A stretch of 64,000 nucleotides of DNA from Selaginella moellendorffii (GCF_000143415.4 NW_003314266.1:2184486-2248485); one strand, 5' to 3'; positions 10,086-23,643 are shown, numbered from the stretch's first letter. Notes: generated by a model not told the origin, from the sequence alone. Numbers and translations: made by a program.

Positions 10086-11133
10086 TCATCCCCTCCTGGA
10101 AGACAATCAAGGTTCTCTAGTAAATGGGCCAAGATTTGGAGAAATATTAAGAGGAGGCATTAGTGGAGCTATAGGTGGTGTTAGTTATTCTTGATCCTTC
10201 TGTATGAAGTGTTTTAATCGTTGCATATGCACAATTTTTAGAGCATTAACTTGTTAAATGTTATACCAAACCTCATAAACTTGTGGTTCAATTTGCCACA
10301 ACACTTAATATACTCTCTTCCACTGAACAAAAATCCTCTTAAACAAACCACATACTGTAATATTGAGAAAATGAATTAATACTAAGTCATTCACTTTGTA
10401 CTCTACAGATGGATAATGATGGGAGTTGTAGAGTTATTGTTATCCCACTTGTACATAGCCCAAATATTCAATGGACTCTATTAAAACTAGTGGAAGAATG
10501 CTCGTCAAATACTGATCCCAAGATCTAGTATCGACAACTCATGGCAATCATAAAAGTAAACTCAACTCCATTAGTAGTATTGGATCATAACCATGTAAGA
10601 GCTTATATGGTGAAGCACAAACAGAAGTCTACACCCTTGTGACATATGTAAACCAAAGAGATGGCACATAACCATCCTAATTTGAATGTTAAAAGTTAAT
10701 GTATTTTGCAACTATCTCTTTGAAAGTCTGAATATGCCATTCCACTAAACCATCTAACTATGGATGATAAACACTTGTGAAAATGTGGCATATCTTTAAT
10801 TGAGACATTAAAATGTGAAATGCCTTAACCATAAATATAGGACTATTAGCCAAAAGAATTCACTCTGCATAAAAATGTTGGAACACCACATGATTGAGGA
10901 GGAAGTAACCAAAAGCAGTTGTAAACATATTAAAAAGAGCATTGACTTCCACCCAATGAGTTAAGTAGTCAAAAATAATAATAACATACTCATTATCAAC
11001 AGTTGACTGTGAAATGCATTATCAGATCAAACGCCACCAACTCAAACAGACATGAAATTGCAATTGACTCCAAGTATCCTTCTGTAGTGCAAGGGGGAGT
11101 ATTACAAGCTTCACACCAAACATAGTTACACAT
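10086..11133 (-). mobile_element. Decayed gypsy pol, integrase region
   Basis: The minus-strand reading includes DYLTHWVEVNALF, then LDGLVEWHIQTFKEIVAKY (10690-10770) and VEYKVND. This is the order of a gypsy integrase core and tail, interrupted by many stops. LTR1 of the large non-coding element begins at 11134, so the latter inserted into or next to this remnant. Confidence 0.6.
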
Positions 11134-12235
11134 TGTCGCAAATGTAATTTCGGGTATCGAAAGTTACTTGTCGGCCAGTCCTTATAAACACTCTTTCCTT
11201 ATTGCCATGATGGCAGGAGGTCGGTATTGCTGGACCCGTTATCAATTTCCCACTTGAGCTAGTTGAGAAACTGGTTAATGACCATGGACTTAGATTGGAT
11301 AAACATAAGGTAGGTAGTTTGAGAAACTTGAATCATTGGCTTGCACTTGCTAGTATTAAGAACCCTCGCAATATTGAGTTTGGTCCTTCAATATCGCTAG
11401 ATGATAGCTTATCGTGTTTACCAAACACCTTCGCTATCATGCCCTTTGTGTTAGTCTCATTTCGGTCCTAAATGCTATTTATGGAAAGTATCTAGATTTG
11501 CTCATTTGGCATATCTATGGAATGTAAAGATTAACTTGAACACAATGGTGTTCGTCCCATGTCCAAATTCGCAATCTAGCACCATTCCATAATTAGTAAG
11601 TTTCAAGCTTGTCCTAGAGACTAACTTTTGATACTAAAGGAGGCTTGGGGTGAAAGCCCAAAGTATGTGTTCCTCAGGGAGGGGGGTGGTTCCAAATGTG
11701 TAGTAGGGATAGTGGGTAGATCGGGCATGGCTGACCAACCTGAGGCATAGTCTAGCTCCTGTTTGCATGTCTATCCTTATTTTGCATTCAGCTTGGGTCT
11801 AAGCCCAAGTTCCATTCCATGCTAGCTGGTGGAGCACCCATGTCCTCATGTTACACCACCGGTATGCCAAAATAGTGCCAAACTCCGTTTGGCTCCGTTT
11901 GGCGTGCTAGTCTTAGCATTGGGATGCTAGTTACTCTAGGATTGTTCCAAGTTGCTCTAGGCTTCTATCCCTTCGCTCATTGGGCTATATGCTTGGGAGT
12001 CGTTCTGTGCTCCAATACTAATGTTCCTTGGCTCCATGTTTGAGAGTTTGGCACCGTTCCTTTGTTCAGTGGCCCAAGGCCCTGAACCTTGAGTTCCACA
12101 CAATTGTCCTTGGGATGTATGGCATATGACATGTGGCATGTGTCATGTGGCATAAAGAAGGTTTAGGTTCCGCTTCGTGGTGTTATTCTATGGTAAATCA
12201 CCATAGGATATAGGGTAAAAACCACGTGTGCTATA
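11134..12235 (+). repeat. LARD LTR1
   Basis: 1102 bp from TGTCGCAAATG to GTGTGCTATA. The end has decayed from CTACA to CTATA. It is followed by TTTGGTATTAGAG, a mutated primer site. It contains a TATGGTAAATCACCATA stem near 12190-12206. Confidence 0.8.
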
Positions 12236-15200
12236 TTTGGTATTAGAGAATAAGTCTCAGCAAGTACTATACAATGAGATTGGGCAACTAGTCTCATTGC
12301 ATACGTAGAGATGAAAACGATGATCTGAGTGAGTACATGTTTGGGTGCAAAGATTTCGCGTTCGCTCCTTGGGTATGGATTTGGTCACCTTGTTGTACCT
12401 TATGATGTGAGCTTGCTCTTGGGCTCATAAAAGGATTGAGTTGTTCCGTTTACACGAGTTTGAGCTTGGGCTCATGAATGAGGCACATTAGCAACTCAAA
12501 GTTACATTTTGAGTTGGCAGGACTAATGTTAGCCTATCGGTAGTTCTATGTACCATGGGTGAAAGTAAACTTTCCCTGGGTTTGCTATAAGTGGCAAATA
12601 GGCTAGTCTGTAGTTGTTTAGCATGGCACTAGTGGATCCTTTCTAAACATGGTTACAAGTGGATCAATCAAGACTATAGAGATGAGTTTATTGATGATAG
12701 TTTTATAAATGGTGAGTTATAGGATGGATAACGGTAAAGCAATAAACCATTTTGTCTAGATTTGCTATTGGAAGACTTGGGTTGCAATGCTCAATTCTTT
12801 TCCGGGGAACCTTACTTTTGCTCCTTGAGTGGCTTGGTGTTCGATTAGTTTTGAGTTTGATCAAAAAGAGAGTGACATGAGTTTGTCCGTGTTATGAATA
12901 AAAATTAGTGGTATTGGGTGTTGTAAATTTCTATTGGTGGAGTGTGACATTTATGTTGCATTTTGTCGAATTGAGTTGGCACTTGATACTCACATAAACC
13001 TTTGTAGTAGTGATGTGGGCATTGCTTATGGTGTTGCTCAATTGATGATCAGGACATTGTGATTTATATCATATCCATGTGATAATGAGCAATGTGTTTA
13101 TGAAGTTGCTTGGTTAACAATGATCAACCCCAAAGTGGTTGATGGTGAGGCTAGTCTACTTACATATAGTAGCATTGTGGTAGCTTTGACTGGGTTCTTG
13201 ATGGTGGTCTATTATGCTAAGCTTAAGTTAGTACTTTGTTTCATTAAGCTTGCCCATTAAAGTGTTAGAAAGGGTTATAGCATTCACTTGCTATAACTTG
13301 TTGGTTGACCCGTTAACACTTGGAGTAAATTATTGGATGGAGAAGGTGTGTAGTTGAGGCATTGACATCACTAGCACTTGTGTTAGTGGAAGTGGCATTG
13401 TTAATTCGAGTGATGAGAAATTTTCTTTAGAGCTTGATTTTCTATATCATTTTTCTTGTTAGTGTTTTTCTTTCACATTGGATCTTGAAAGTAGTTGAAA
13501 AAGAATATTAGTGCAATATGGATATCTGAAGATATAATCTTTGTGATCAAGCCTTGGATGTTCCATTCGCATTTTGCGGATATCGATGTTGGATATCGGA
13601 AAAATGGGTAAAGATGTTCGATGCTTAAGCATACTATGGGTCATGAGAATTTGTGTTGAGGTGAACCTATATGAAGTTGTTAGTAGAAAAAAGTTGGTTG
13701 AGTTTTGAAAGTTTGTATTCCTGGACTGAAAGTCATTCTTTCTCTAGGATTGGGAAATTTCCACAAATTTTCTTAGACTTTTCCAATGGCTAATCTGTTA
13801 ATCACTTTGCTCGAAAACCATTTTGTTTTCGTAAGTCAGTACAAACTAGTGAAGAGGTTGGAATTAACTTTGGTTAGCCTAAACCTTAATAGGTAGTTTG
13901 TATGATGCGGCCCGAAAGGGATGCTCACTTTTAGGGCTAAGGCAATTAAGTTAGATAAAGTCTAGAGTTGGCATAGAAAAGTGGCCGTTGCACTTTTTTA
14001 AGAAGGGTGACCCTTGTGTATTTCTTCTGTAGCGTTATACTTGGTGGTAGGTTGCATCTTACATTTCATTAAACTCTATGAAAGTAGTGAGTTCTCACTG
14101 ATCTTGACTTGGTCTTGGTGGCCTTATGCCTTGGCTGAGGATAGTGATGTCCAACTTAGTTATTTGAGGTTGAAATATTAATACCCATTCTATAGTTTTG
14201 TCTATGAGGAGGTTGTGTACTAATATGAGTCCATCTTATGGTCTTCACTTTAGTTTCGACTAAGTGTTGATCATGCATAACTAGTCTCTTCAAGGCATGC
14301 TTAGAGCTATTGACTAGATGTGTTGGTGAGCTTATTGTGGTTGAGTTAGATTTGAGTGGTCATTTAGTTCGTGCTTGTCCATGAACTTTTATCTCGTACC
14401 TGGGATATTACATTCATGTTGGATGAGTATATGACTCGATGATATGAGTTTAGTGTTTGGGTCTTGTGAAGGCAAGTTGAATAGTGATTGTTGATTGCTT
14501 GTAAACTTTGTCAAAGACTGTTGACACTTGCTTCACTTGATGATGATTTAGCAATGATAGGTTTACTTTACTATTGCAGAGGATCGTGTCATTAGACTTA
14601 TATGGTTTTTCCATGTTAGCATATCGATTCTACATTTGTTGATATCATTTGGTTATGTTTAGTTCATGGTGTTGGATTTCATTGAGTTTTAGATGTGGTG
14701 ATTCACTCCTTGATGATATGTTATCTGAAACTGAGTAGTGTTGAAGGATTAATCCCAGATACTGACTAAAGTATCTTCGACTTTGGTTAGTTTAGTTGCT
14801 AGAGAGTTTTGAGTGGTGATTCACTCTTGCTTTCTTCTAGCTTTGTTTCAGTGTTAAAGTTGCTAGAGAGTTTTGAGTGGTGATTCACTCTTTGTTGGAT
14901 AGTGACTCCTATGTTTTTCAAACATGATGATCTTGGTGGTTCTTATACTCTACTACTAGTTTATCGGATGATAATTTATTTGGAATGCTTTTGTGTTCTA
15001 ATCTAAGATTTAATCACTAATAATTAAGCTTCTCCAATATCATTGTCTTTGACTTTGATATTATCCATCTATTGATCTTTGAGTTTTGGCCAGTATAGGC
15101 AGACTGACTTCGGCACTTCGTGTGCATGTTGAAATCTCTAGTCATAGGGTAGCTATTGTCGACTGGTTATATCACCTGCCTCTCTGTCGATGTTCCTTAT

Positions 15201-15610
15201 TCCATTTAAACAGCGTGACTATGTAAACAACTCTAACTACTTGTTTACAATAGTCTATCTAAACCTTACCGACGGGTTTGGTTTCTTTGCTCAAGAGGGT
15301 TAGGGCTTCTGGCTTCTCTTTTATGCCACTTGTGGGCAGGGGCGTATCACACTTTTGTAAGCTAGGTGACTCCCAGAGTAGCAAGGGTGGCTAACTCCAT
15401 TGGTCATTTCCTTGTTGGCGACGGCCGAAAGGTGTCTGAGCTGGTAGCGCATCCGCGTTAGACAAAGACGTTGCCTCCTAACTCATTTAAGTTAGTGCAT
15501 TTCTCACATAGTGTGATCACCATGAACTTTTTCTGGAATTGTTTCCTTGGTGGTGGTCTAAACTCGAGTGTGCATTGACGAGGACGTCGATCTTCCCTAG
15601 GGGGGGAGAG
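12236..15610 (+). mobile_element. LARD internal region 1, with 1.5-kb deletion
   Basis: Non-coding and colinear with internals 2 and 3, except that the segment between about 14850 and 14892 replaces some 1.5 kb present in the others. A 33-bp direct repeat (14795-14827 and 14859-14891) marks the deletion joint. The polypurine tract AGGGGGGGGAGAG ends at 15610. Confidence 0.75.
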
Positions 15611-16592
15611 TGTTGCGAATGTGACTTCGAGTATCGAAAGTTATCTGTTGGCCAGTCCTTACGGACACTCTTTCCTTATTGCCACAATGGCAGGAGGTTG
15701 GTATTGTTGGATCCGTTATTAGTTTTTCACTTGAGCTAGTTGAGAAACTGGTTAATGATCATGGACTTAGATTGGATAAACATAAAGTAGGAACCCTATG
15801 TGTTTCTTGTTGAGCATACTCGACCTGGTTTGAGAAACTTGAATCATTGGCTTGCACTTGCTAGTATCAAGAACCCCACAATATTAAGCTTGGTCCTTCA
15901 ATATCACTAGATGATAGCTTACCGTGTTTGCTAAACACCCTTGCTATCATGCCCTTTGTGTTAGTCTCATTTCAGTCCCAAATGCTATTTATGGAAAGTG
16001 TCTAGATTTGCTCATTTGGCATATTTACAGAATGTAGAGATTGGCCTGAACACAATGGTGTTCATCCCGTATCCAAATTCGCAATCTAGCGCAATTCCAT
16101 AATTAGTAAGTTTCGAACTTGTCCTAGAGACTAACTTTTGATACTAAGGGAGGCTTGGGGTGAAAGCCTAAAGTATGTGTTCCTCAGGGGGGGGGGGTGG
16201 TTCCAAATGTGTAGTAGGGATAGTGGGTAGGTTAGGCATAATTTAACTCCTGCTTGCGTGTCTATCCTTGTTCTGCGTCCGGCTTGGGTCTAAGCTTAAG
16301 TTCCATTCCATGCTAGCTGGTGGAATATCCTGTCCCTTCACTCCTTAGGCTGTATGCTTGAGAGTTGCTCCATGGTTTGGTTCCGTCACTCTTTAGCTCC
16401 ATGCTTAGGAGTTTGGCACCGTTCCTTTGTTTAGTGGCCCAAGGCCTTAAACCTTGGGTTCCGCACCACTGTCCTTTGGACACATGGCATATGACACGTG
16501 GTATGTGTCACGTGGCATAAAGAGGGTTTAGGTTCCACTTCGTGGTGTTATCCTATGGTAAAGGATAAAGGGTAAAAACCACATGCGCTACA
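15611..16592 (+). repeat. LARD LTR2, shared by two tandem units
   Basis: 982 bp, shorter than the others because parts of the middle and of the 3' hairpin are deleted. It is followed at 16595 by a clean TGGTATCAGAG primer site. It is preceded by int1 and followed by the first bases of int3. Confidence 0.8.
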
Positions 16593-16641
16593 TTTGGTAT
16601 CAGAGGATGAGTCTCGGCGAGTACTATCCAATGAGATTGGG

Positions 16642-17785
16642 TGTCGCGAATGTGACTTCGAGTATCGAAAGTTACCTGTCGGCCAGTCCTTACGGACACT
16701 CTTTCCTTACTGCCATGATGGCAGGAGGTCGGTATTGCTGGACCCTTTATTAGTCCCTCTTGTTCAAGTGTTAGTAAATTGGACTTTGCATCTGTACTTG
16801 GCCGGATGAGCATAAGGAAGGAATTCCTAAGTGTCTATTTAGCTGAGCATACTTGGCCCGATTTGTTAGTTCTCTTTTGCTCTGTCTTGCACTGGCTTGA
16901 CAAGAACCCTTGCGTATTGAGATTGGTCCCTCAATATTGCTACATGATAACTTACCGTGTCTGCCAAACACCCTCGCTATCATGCCCTTTGTGTTAATCT
17001 CATTTTGGTCCCAAATGTTATTTACGGAAAGTGTTTAAATTTGCTCATTTGGCATATCTACGGAATGTAGAGATTGTCCTAAACACAATGGTGTTCGTTC
17101 CGTGTCCAAATTCGCAATCTAACACCATTCCACATTTAGTAAGTTTCAAGCTTGTCCCAAAGATTAACTCTTGATACTAAGGGAGGCTTGGGGTGAAAGC
17201 CTAAAATGTGTGTTCCTCAAGGGGGGGGGCTGTGGGGGGTTCCAAATGTATAGTAGGGATAGTGGGTAGGTTAGGCATGGCCAACTAATTTGAGGCATAG
17301 TCTAGCTCCCGCTTGCGTGCCTGTTTTTATTCTGCGTCCGGCTTGGGTCTAAGCCCAAGTTCCATTCCATGCTAGCTGGTGGAGTACCCCTGTCCTCGCG
17401 TTAGGCCACTGGTATGCCGGAATAGCGCCAGACTCCATTTAGCTCTGTTTTGCGTGCTGGTCCTGGCATTGGGATGCTAGTTACTCTAGGACTGTTCCAA
17501 GTCGCTCCGGGCCCCTGTCCCTTCGCTCCTTGGGCTTTATGCTTAGGAATTGCTCCGTGGTTCAGTTCCATCACTCCTTGGCTCCACGCTTGGGAGTTTG
17601 GCATTGTTCCTTTGTTCATGCCACGTGACATATGCCACATGTCACATGCCACGTGTCCAAAGGAACGTGATATGGAACTAGAGGTTCAGGGTCTTGGGCC
17701 ACCAAAGAGGGTTTAGGTGCCGCTTTGTGGTGTTATCCTATGGTAAATCACCATAGGATAAAGGGGCAAAACCACGTGCGCTACA
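16642..17785 (+). repeat. LARD LTR3, 5' LTR of the nested element
   Basis: 1144 bp, starting TGTCGCGAATG and ending GTGCGCTACA, followed by TTTGGTATAAAAGG. TTGGG (16637-16641) precedes it. A segment near 17617-17704 is inverted relative to the other LTRs. Confidence 0.85.
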
Positions 17786-20700
17786 TTTGGTATAAAAGGA
17801 TGAGTCTTAGCGAGTATTATCCAATGAGATTGGGTAACTAGTCTCATTGCATACGCAGAGATGAAAACAATGATCTGAGTGGGTACACGTTTTGGTGCAA
17901 AGGCTTCGCAATCGTTCCTTGGGATGGAGTAAGCTATACCGTTAGCACGAGTTTAAGCTTGGGCTTGTGAGTAAGGCGCATTAGCAACTCGAGGATACAC
18001 TTTGAGTTGGCAGGATTAATGTTAGCCTATCGATGGTTCCATGAGTTGTTCCATGTACCATGGGTGAAAATAAACCTTCCCTGGGTTTGCTATGAGTGGC
18101 AAATAGACTGGTCTGTAGCTATTTAGCATGGCACTAGTGGATCCTTCCTAAGCATAATTACTAGTGAATTAATCAAGATTATAGGGATTAGTCTATTGGT
18201 TCAAGTAGTCATTACCATGCTCTCTCATAAACTTTTCTTGGATTGGATTGAAAGCAATGTGAACGCAAAGCTTGAGGTTTAGTCAAAAGATGAGACCGAA
18301 AAGAGAGTTGTCGAGGACAAAGGATCAAACACATAAATCATCTTCTCTTCTTGGAGAGATGATTTGCAACGAGGTGTAACTCATTGTTCGTGTTCACATT
18401 ATGCAATCAAGAGTCTCTACTTTGATGCATATTGGAAATGATAGTCTTTTAAATGATGAGTTGTGGGATGGATAGTGGTGAAGCGCTAAACCATTTTGTC
18501 TAGGCTTGCTATTGAAAACTTAAGTTACAATGCTCAATTCTTTTCCAGGGAACCTTGTTATTGCTCCTTAAGTAGCTTGGTGTTGGATTAGTTTTGAGTT
18601 TGGTTGGAAAGAGAGTGGCATGAGCTTGTCTGTGTTGTAAACAAAAGTTAGTGGTATTGGGTGTTGTAAATCTTTATTGGTGGAGTGTGGCATTTATGTT
18701 GCATTTTGTTGAATTGAGTTGACACTTCATAGTCACATAAGCTTTTGAAATAATAACATAAGTGTTGCTCATGGTGTTGCTCGATTGATGATCAAGTCAT
18801 TGTGATATTTATATCATATCTATATGATAGTGAGCAATGTGTTTACAAAGTTGCTTGGTTAAATGATGATCAACTCCAAAGTGGTTGATAGTGAAGGTAA
18901 TCTACTTGCACGAAGTAGCATTGTAATAGCTTTAACTGAATTCTCGTTGATAGTCCATTATGCTAAGCTTAAGTTGATTCCTTATTTCCTTGAGGGTTTG
19001 CCCATAAGGTGTTGGAAAAGGGTTATAGCATTCACTTGCTATAGCTTGTCGGTTGATCCATTAACACTTGGAGTAGATTGTTGGATAGAGAAAATGTGTA
19101 GTTAAGGCATTGACATCACTAACACTTGTGTTAGTGGAAGTGGCATTATTATTTCGAGTGATAAGGAATTTTCCTTAAAGCTTGATTTTCCATGTCATTT
19201 TTCTTGTTACTGTTTTAGCTTCATATTGGATCTTGAAGATGGTTGAAGAAAAGTATTAGTGCAATGTGGATATCCGAAAATGTGGTCTTCGTGATCAAGC
19301 CTTGGATATTCACTTTGCATTTGGCAGATGTTGGTGTTGGATATCGGTTATATGAGCAAAGATGTTCGATGTTTAAGCATATTGTTGGATCATGAGAATT
19401 TGTGTTAAGGTGAATCTATGTGAAGTTGTTAGTAAGAGGAACTTGGTTGAGTCTTGAAAGTTTGTATTCCTGGACTAAAAGTCATTCTTTTTCTAGGATT
19501 GAGAAATTTCTTCAAATTTTCTTAGACTTTTTCAATGGCTGATCTATTGATTACTTTGCCCGAAAACCATTCTATTTTATTAAGCCAATACAAACTAGTG
19601 AAGGGGTTGGAGTTAACTTTGGTTAGCTTAGACGTTAGTAGGTAGTTTGTACGATGCGACCCAAAAAGGATGCTAACTTTTGGGGCTAAGGCAATTGAGT
19701 TGGATAGAGTCTGGAGTTGGTGTAGAAAAGTGGCTGTGGCACTTTTCTAAGAAGGGTGATCCTTGTGTTTTTCTTCTGTAGCGTTATGTTTGGTGGTAGG
19801 TTACACCTTGCATTTTGTTAAACTCTATGAGAGTAGTGAACTCTCATTGATTTTGACTTAGTCTTGGTGGCTCTGCTCCTTGGCTGAGGATGGTGATGTC
19901 CAACTTAGTTGTTTGAGGTTAAGATATTAGTACCCATACTATAGCTTTGTCTAAGTGGAGGTTGTGTACCAATATGAGTTCATCTTATGGTTTTCACTTT
20001 AGTTTCGACTGAGTGTTAATCATGCATAGCTAGTCTCTTCAAGGCATGCTTAGAGCCATTGACTAGATGTGTTGGTGAGCTTGTCACGGTTGAGTTGGAT
20101 TTGAGTGGTCTTTTAGTTCGTGCTTGTCCATAAACCTTTATCTTGTACCTGGGGTATTATGTTCATGTTGGACAAGTGTGTGACTCGATGACAAGAGTTG
20201 GTGTTTGGGTCTTCTAAAGGCAAGTTGAAGAGTGATTGTTGGTTGCTTTGCAATTAATGATTGCTTATAAACTTTGTTGAGAACTATTAACACTTGCTTC
20301 ACTCGATGATGATTTAGTAGTGATGAGTTTACTTTATCGGATGGTGTTGCGGAGGATCGTGTCGTTAGATTATATGGTTTTTCCATGTTAGCATATCAAT
20401 TCTACCTTTGTCGATATCATTTGATTGCGTTTAGTTCGTAATGTTGGATTTCATTGAGTCTTGGATATAGTGATTCACTCCTTGAGGAAGTGTTATCTAT
20501 AATTGAGTTTTGTTGAAGATTTGGTCTCAAATACCGGCTAAGGTATCTTTGACTTTGGTTAGCTTAGTTGCTAAAGAGTTTTGAATGGTGATACACTTAT
20601 GCTTTCTTCTAGACTTGTTTTAGTGTTGATGGTATTGAAGTGATGCCTTGTTATTGATATTATTGATATTAAGATTCAAGTGAGATGAGATGTCTATCCT

Positions 20701-23643
20701 TAGGATTGATATTGAGTTTTATTGGTCTCGATGAAAATAATGTTGATGATTTGGCTATGGCTTTGTGTTGTTAGCATTCGCGCATATGCTAATTAGCAAC
20801 TGTGTTGATGTTCAAATGAATTGAGTGGCAAGTTTGAGTTAGTTGTGTTCTAGACGAGATTATTTAGTAAGGGTTTAGCTTTGGCTTTTCCTTGACAAGT
20901 GATTCAGTTGTGGACTATACTAACTCTACAAGCGGAAGAGTTAGTGGTCGATATTGAAATGTTTGAATCGTTATTGGATTTATGTTAGGATATATCGATC
21001 ATTGATGATTCTTCTTGTGTTTATTATGAAGTGAGTTACGTTTTGCTATAGATGGATTCATGGAAGATCGTTTAGTGATCATTTGTTGAGCATAACTTCG
21101 TTATGCTTGGTTTTTGGATTGATGCAGATGTAGCGCACCTTATCTCTCTCCCCTTAAGTCAACTGGAAAAGGGGCAATTGCTTGATGAGAGAACCCTTAG
21201 TGGCTATTTTATCCCCATTTATCCCCCAAGGTTCCAAGGATCCACGGTGACAGTATATCTAAATCTCATCCCATGATCACATGCGCTACATTCACCCCCC
21301 CCCCTCCCCCCCTCAGAGATGTTAATGTCCTCATTGACTATTGACTAATAACCCCTACTGAGCCAAAGGGAACCAACACTTTCATTTCCGCACTCAATCT
21401 ACTAATCCTTCCATTGTGTAGATCAGCTATTCCATGTGAGGCAACTAGTCATCCACCCGTACCGCAGTCCCATGGTGGATACCTTCGTCCATGGATACTC
21501 CACACAAAAGGAAGGATATACGCATGAATGCCCAATTCGTATGATTTCAAATTTAGGGTAGGAATATACCTTGCTCAAGGGTATCCCATGATCACATACG
21601 CTACACTCACCCCCCCCCCCCCCTATTGACTAACAACCCCTACTGAGCCAAAGGGAACCAGCACTTTCATTTCCGTACTCAATCTACCAATCCTTCCATT
21701 GTGTAAACTAATTATTCCATGTGAGGTAACTAATCATCCACCCGTACCGCAGTCCCATGGTGGATACCTTCGTCCATGGATACTCCACACAAGAGGAAGG
21801 ACATACGGATGAATGCCCAATATGTATGATTTCAAATTTAGGGTAGAAATATACCTTGCTCAAGGGTATATTATATTTTTAAGTAGCCACTAATCAATGG
21901 GAATTGAACCCGTGCCATTTGCTCTGATACCAACTGTAGCACACCTTATTTTTCTCCCCTTAAGCCAACTGAAAAAGGGGCAATTGCTTGATGAGAGAGC
22001 CCTTAGTGGCTAGTTTATCCCCATTTATCCCCCAAGGTTCCAAGGATCCACGGTAACAGTATATCCAAATCTCATCCTATGATCACATGCGCTACAGCAG
22101 ATGTGCTCTTCATTAGCTTTACATTATGAAGTTTGGTTTATAGATATGTTGAGGAGGATATTGTGGGTTGTACCATGGTTTCTTCTTTAGCTTTGAAATT
22201 AGTTCATGAGAGACTTATGATCATTGTTAGGCACGACTTGGCTATAAGCTTCTTCAAGCTTTTGGTTCTTTGAGTTTTATGCTCATTGTTCCAGTTGTTA
22301 GAAGTTGTTGGGGAAGGCATTTTGGCTTGTTAGCTTGATATTAAAGTTAGTATTTGCATCTGGCAATCATTGGTGATGATTAACTATCATCTAAAATAGT
22401 TGATTATCCTTATCAAAAGTTTTGCTTAATTATTGTTGTTATAAAATGATTTGCCATTCTTCGGGATGGTAAATTCTTTCTTCAACAATGATTATGCATC
22501 TCCTCATTGGTGGGATGATTGATGTTCTTTCATGATGGTTAATTGTTTTCTTTAATGGCTTTTGGCTTTTCGCAATACCACATGTTCTTTGTGGTTTGCT
22601 TTGGATTGGTCTCTTGGGTTTGAAATATCAATAGGATGTTGCTGACACTTGCTTAGACAAACTTTGGTTCCTTGATATTATTGACTAGGATCTATTCAGA
22701 TTAATTAGTGCGATAGTTGGCATGTTGGTTTTACTATATTCATTCTATTCTATTGATTGTTGCTCGAGTTAGTTCTGATAGATTGGGATGTTATTTCCTT
22801 TAGGTGATACATTCGCGAGCATTTTGCTTGCCAGTCGATGATACTTGGTGTTCTTTGAGTTGTCTTTAGTGAGTTGTTTGGCATATTATTTACAACCTTC
22901 GATAGTTAAGTTTTATCATTGAGTTTTCTTGATGATAGTTTGGCTATTGAATTTTGTTGGATGGTGAATCCTATATTTCCAAAAATATGATGATGTTGGT
23001 GGTTCCTATCTACTATAATATTGGTTTATCAGATGATAACTTACTTGGAATCCTTTTGTGCTCTAATCTACAATTTAATTACTGGTAATTAAGTCTCTAA
23101 GATATCATTGTATCTGATTTTGATATTGTTCATCTATTGATCTTTGAGTTTGAGTCAGTATAGGCAAACTGGCTTCAACACATCTTGTGCATGTTGAAAT
23201 CTTTAGTCATGGGGTAGCTATTGTCGACTGGTCATATCACTCGCCTCTCTATCGATGTTCCTTATTCTGTTCGAAAGGGCGTGACTGTGTAAACAACTCT
23301 AACTGCCTGTTTACAGTAGTCTATCTAAACCTTACCGATGGATTTGGTTTCTTTATTTAGGAGGGTTGGGGCTTCTGGCTTCTCTCTCTATGTCCTTGTA
23401 GGCAAGGGTGTATCACACTTTTGTAAGCTGGGTGACTCCTAGAGTAGCAAGGGTGGCTGACTCCATTGGTCATTTCCTTATCGACGACGGCCGGAAGGTG
23501 TCTGAGCTAGTAGCGCATCCGCGTTAGAAGCATTTCTCACATAATGTGATCACTATGAATTTTTTCTGGAGTTGTTTCCTTGGCGGTGGTCTAGACTTGA
23601 GTATACATCGACGAGGATGTCGATCTTCCCTAGGGGGGGAGAG
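17786..23643 (+). mobile_element. LARD internal region 2, carrying a TRIM insert
   Basis: Non-coding, about 4.9 kb after subtracting the miniature LTR element at 21129-22096. Short ORFs here are chance frames. A polypurine tract of seven G's lies just before LTR4. Confidence 0.8.
21129..22096 (-). mobile_element. TRIM-like miniature LTR retrotransposon
   Basis: Two 162-bp direct LTRs (21129-21290 and 21935-22096) with TGTAG..CTACA ends flank about 640 bp. The target-site duplication GCAGA is perfect (21124-21128 and 22097-22101). On the minus strand the primer site TGGTATCAGAGC (21921-21932) follows the 5' LTR by 2 nt, and a G/A-rich polypurine tract (complement 21291-21320) precedes the 3' LTR. 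There is no ORF. The interior is a tandem duplication of about 300 bp (about 21271-21584 and 21585-21870), and each unit carries the LTR-end-like sequence and C-run. It must move with proteins from another element. Confidence 0.9.

Noticed and set aside
17401-17716. Opposite-strand frames with the same peptide (CHMSHATCPKE) in LTR3 and LTR4
   Set aside because: Not a conserved protein; the shared peptide results from the micro-inversion of an LTR segment.
21290-21620. Possible CRISPR-like or satellite repeats
   Set aside because: Only two units of about 300 bp inside an LTR element; explained by a tandem duplication of the TRIM interior.
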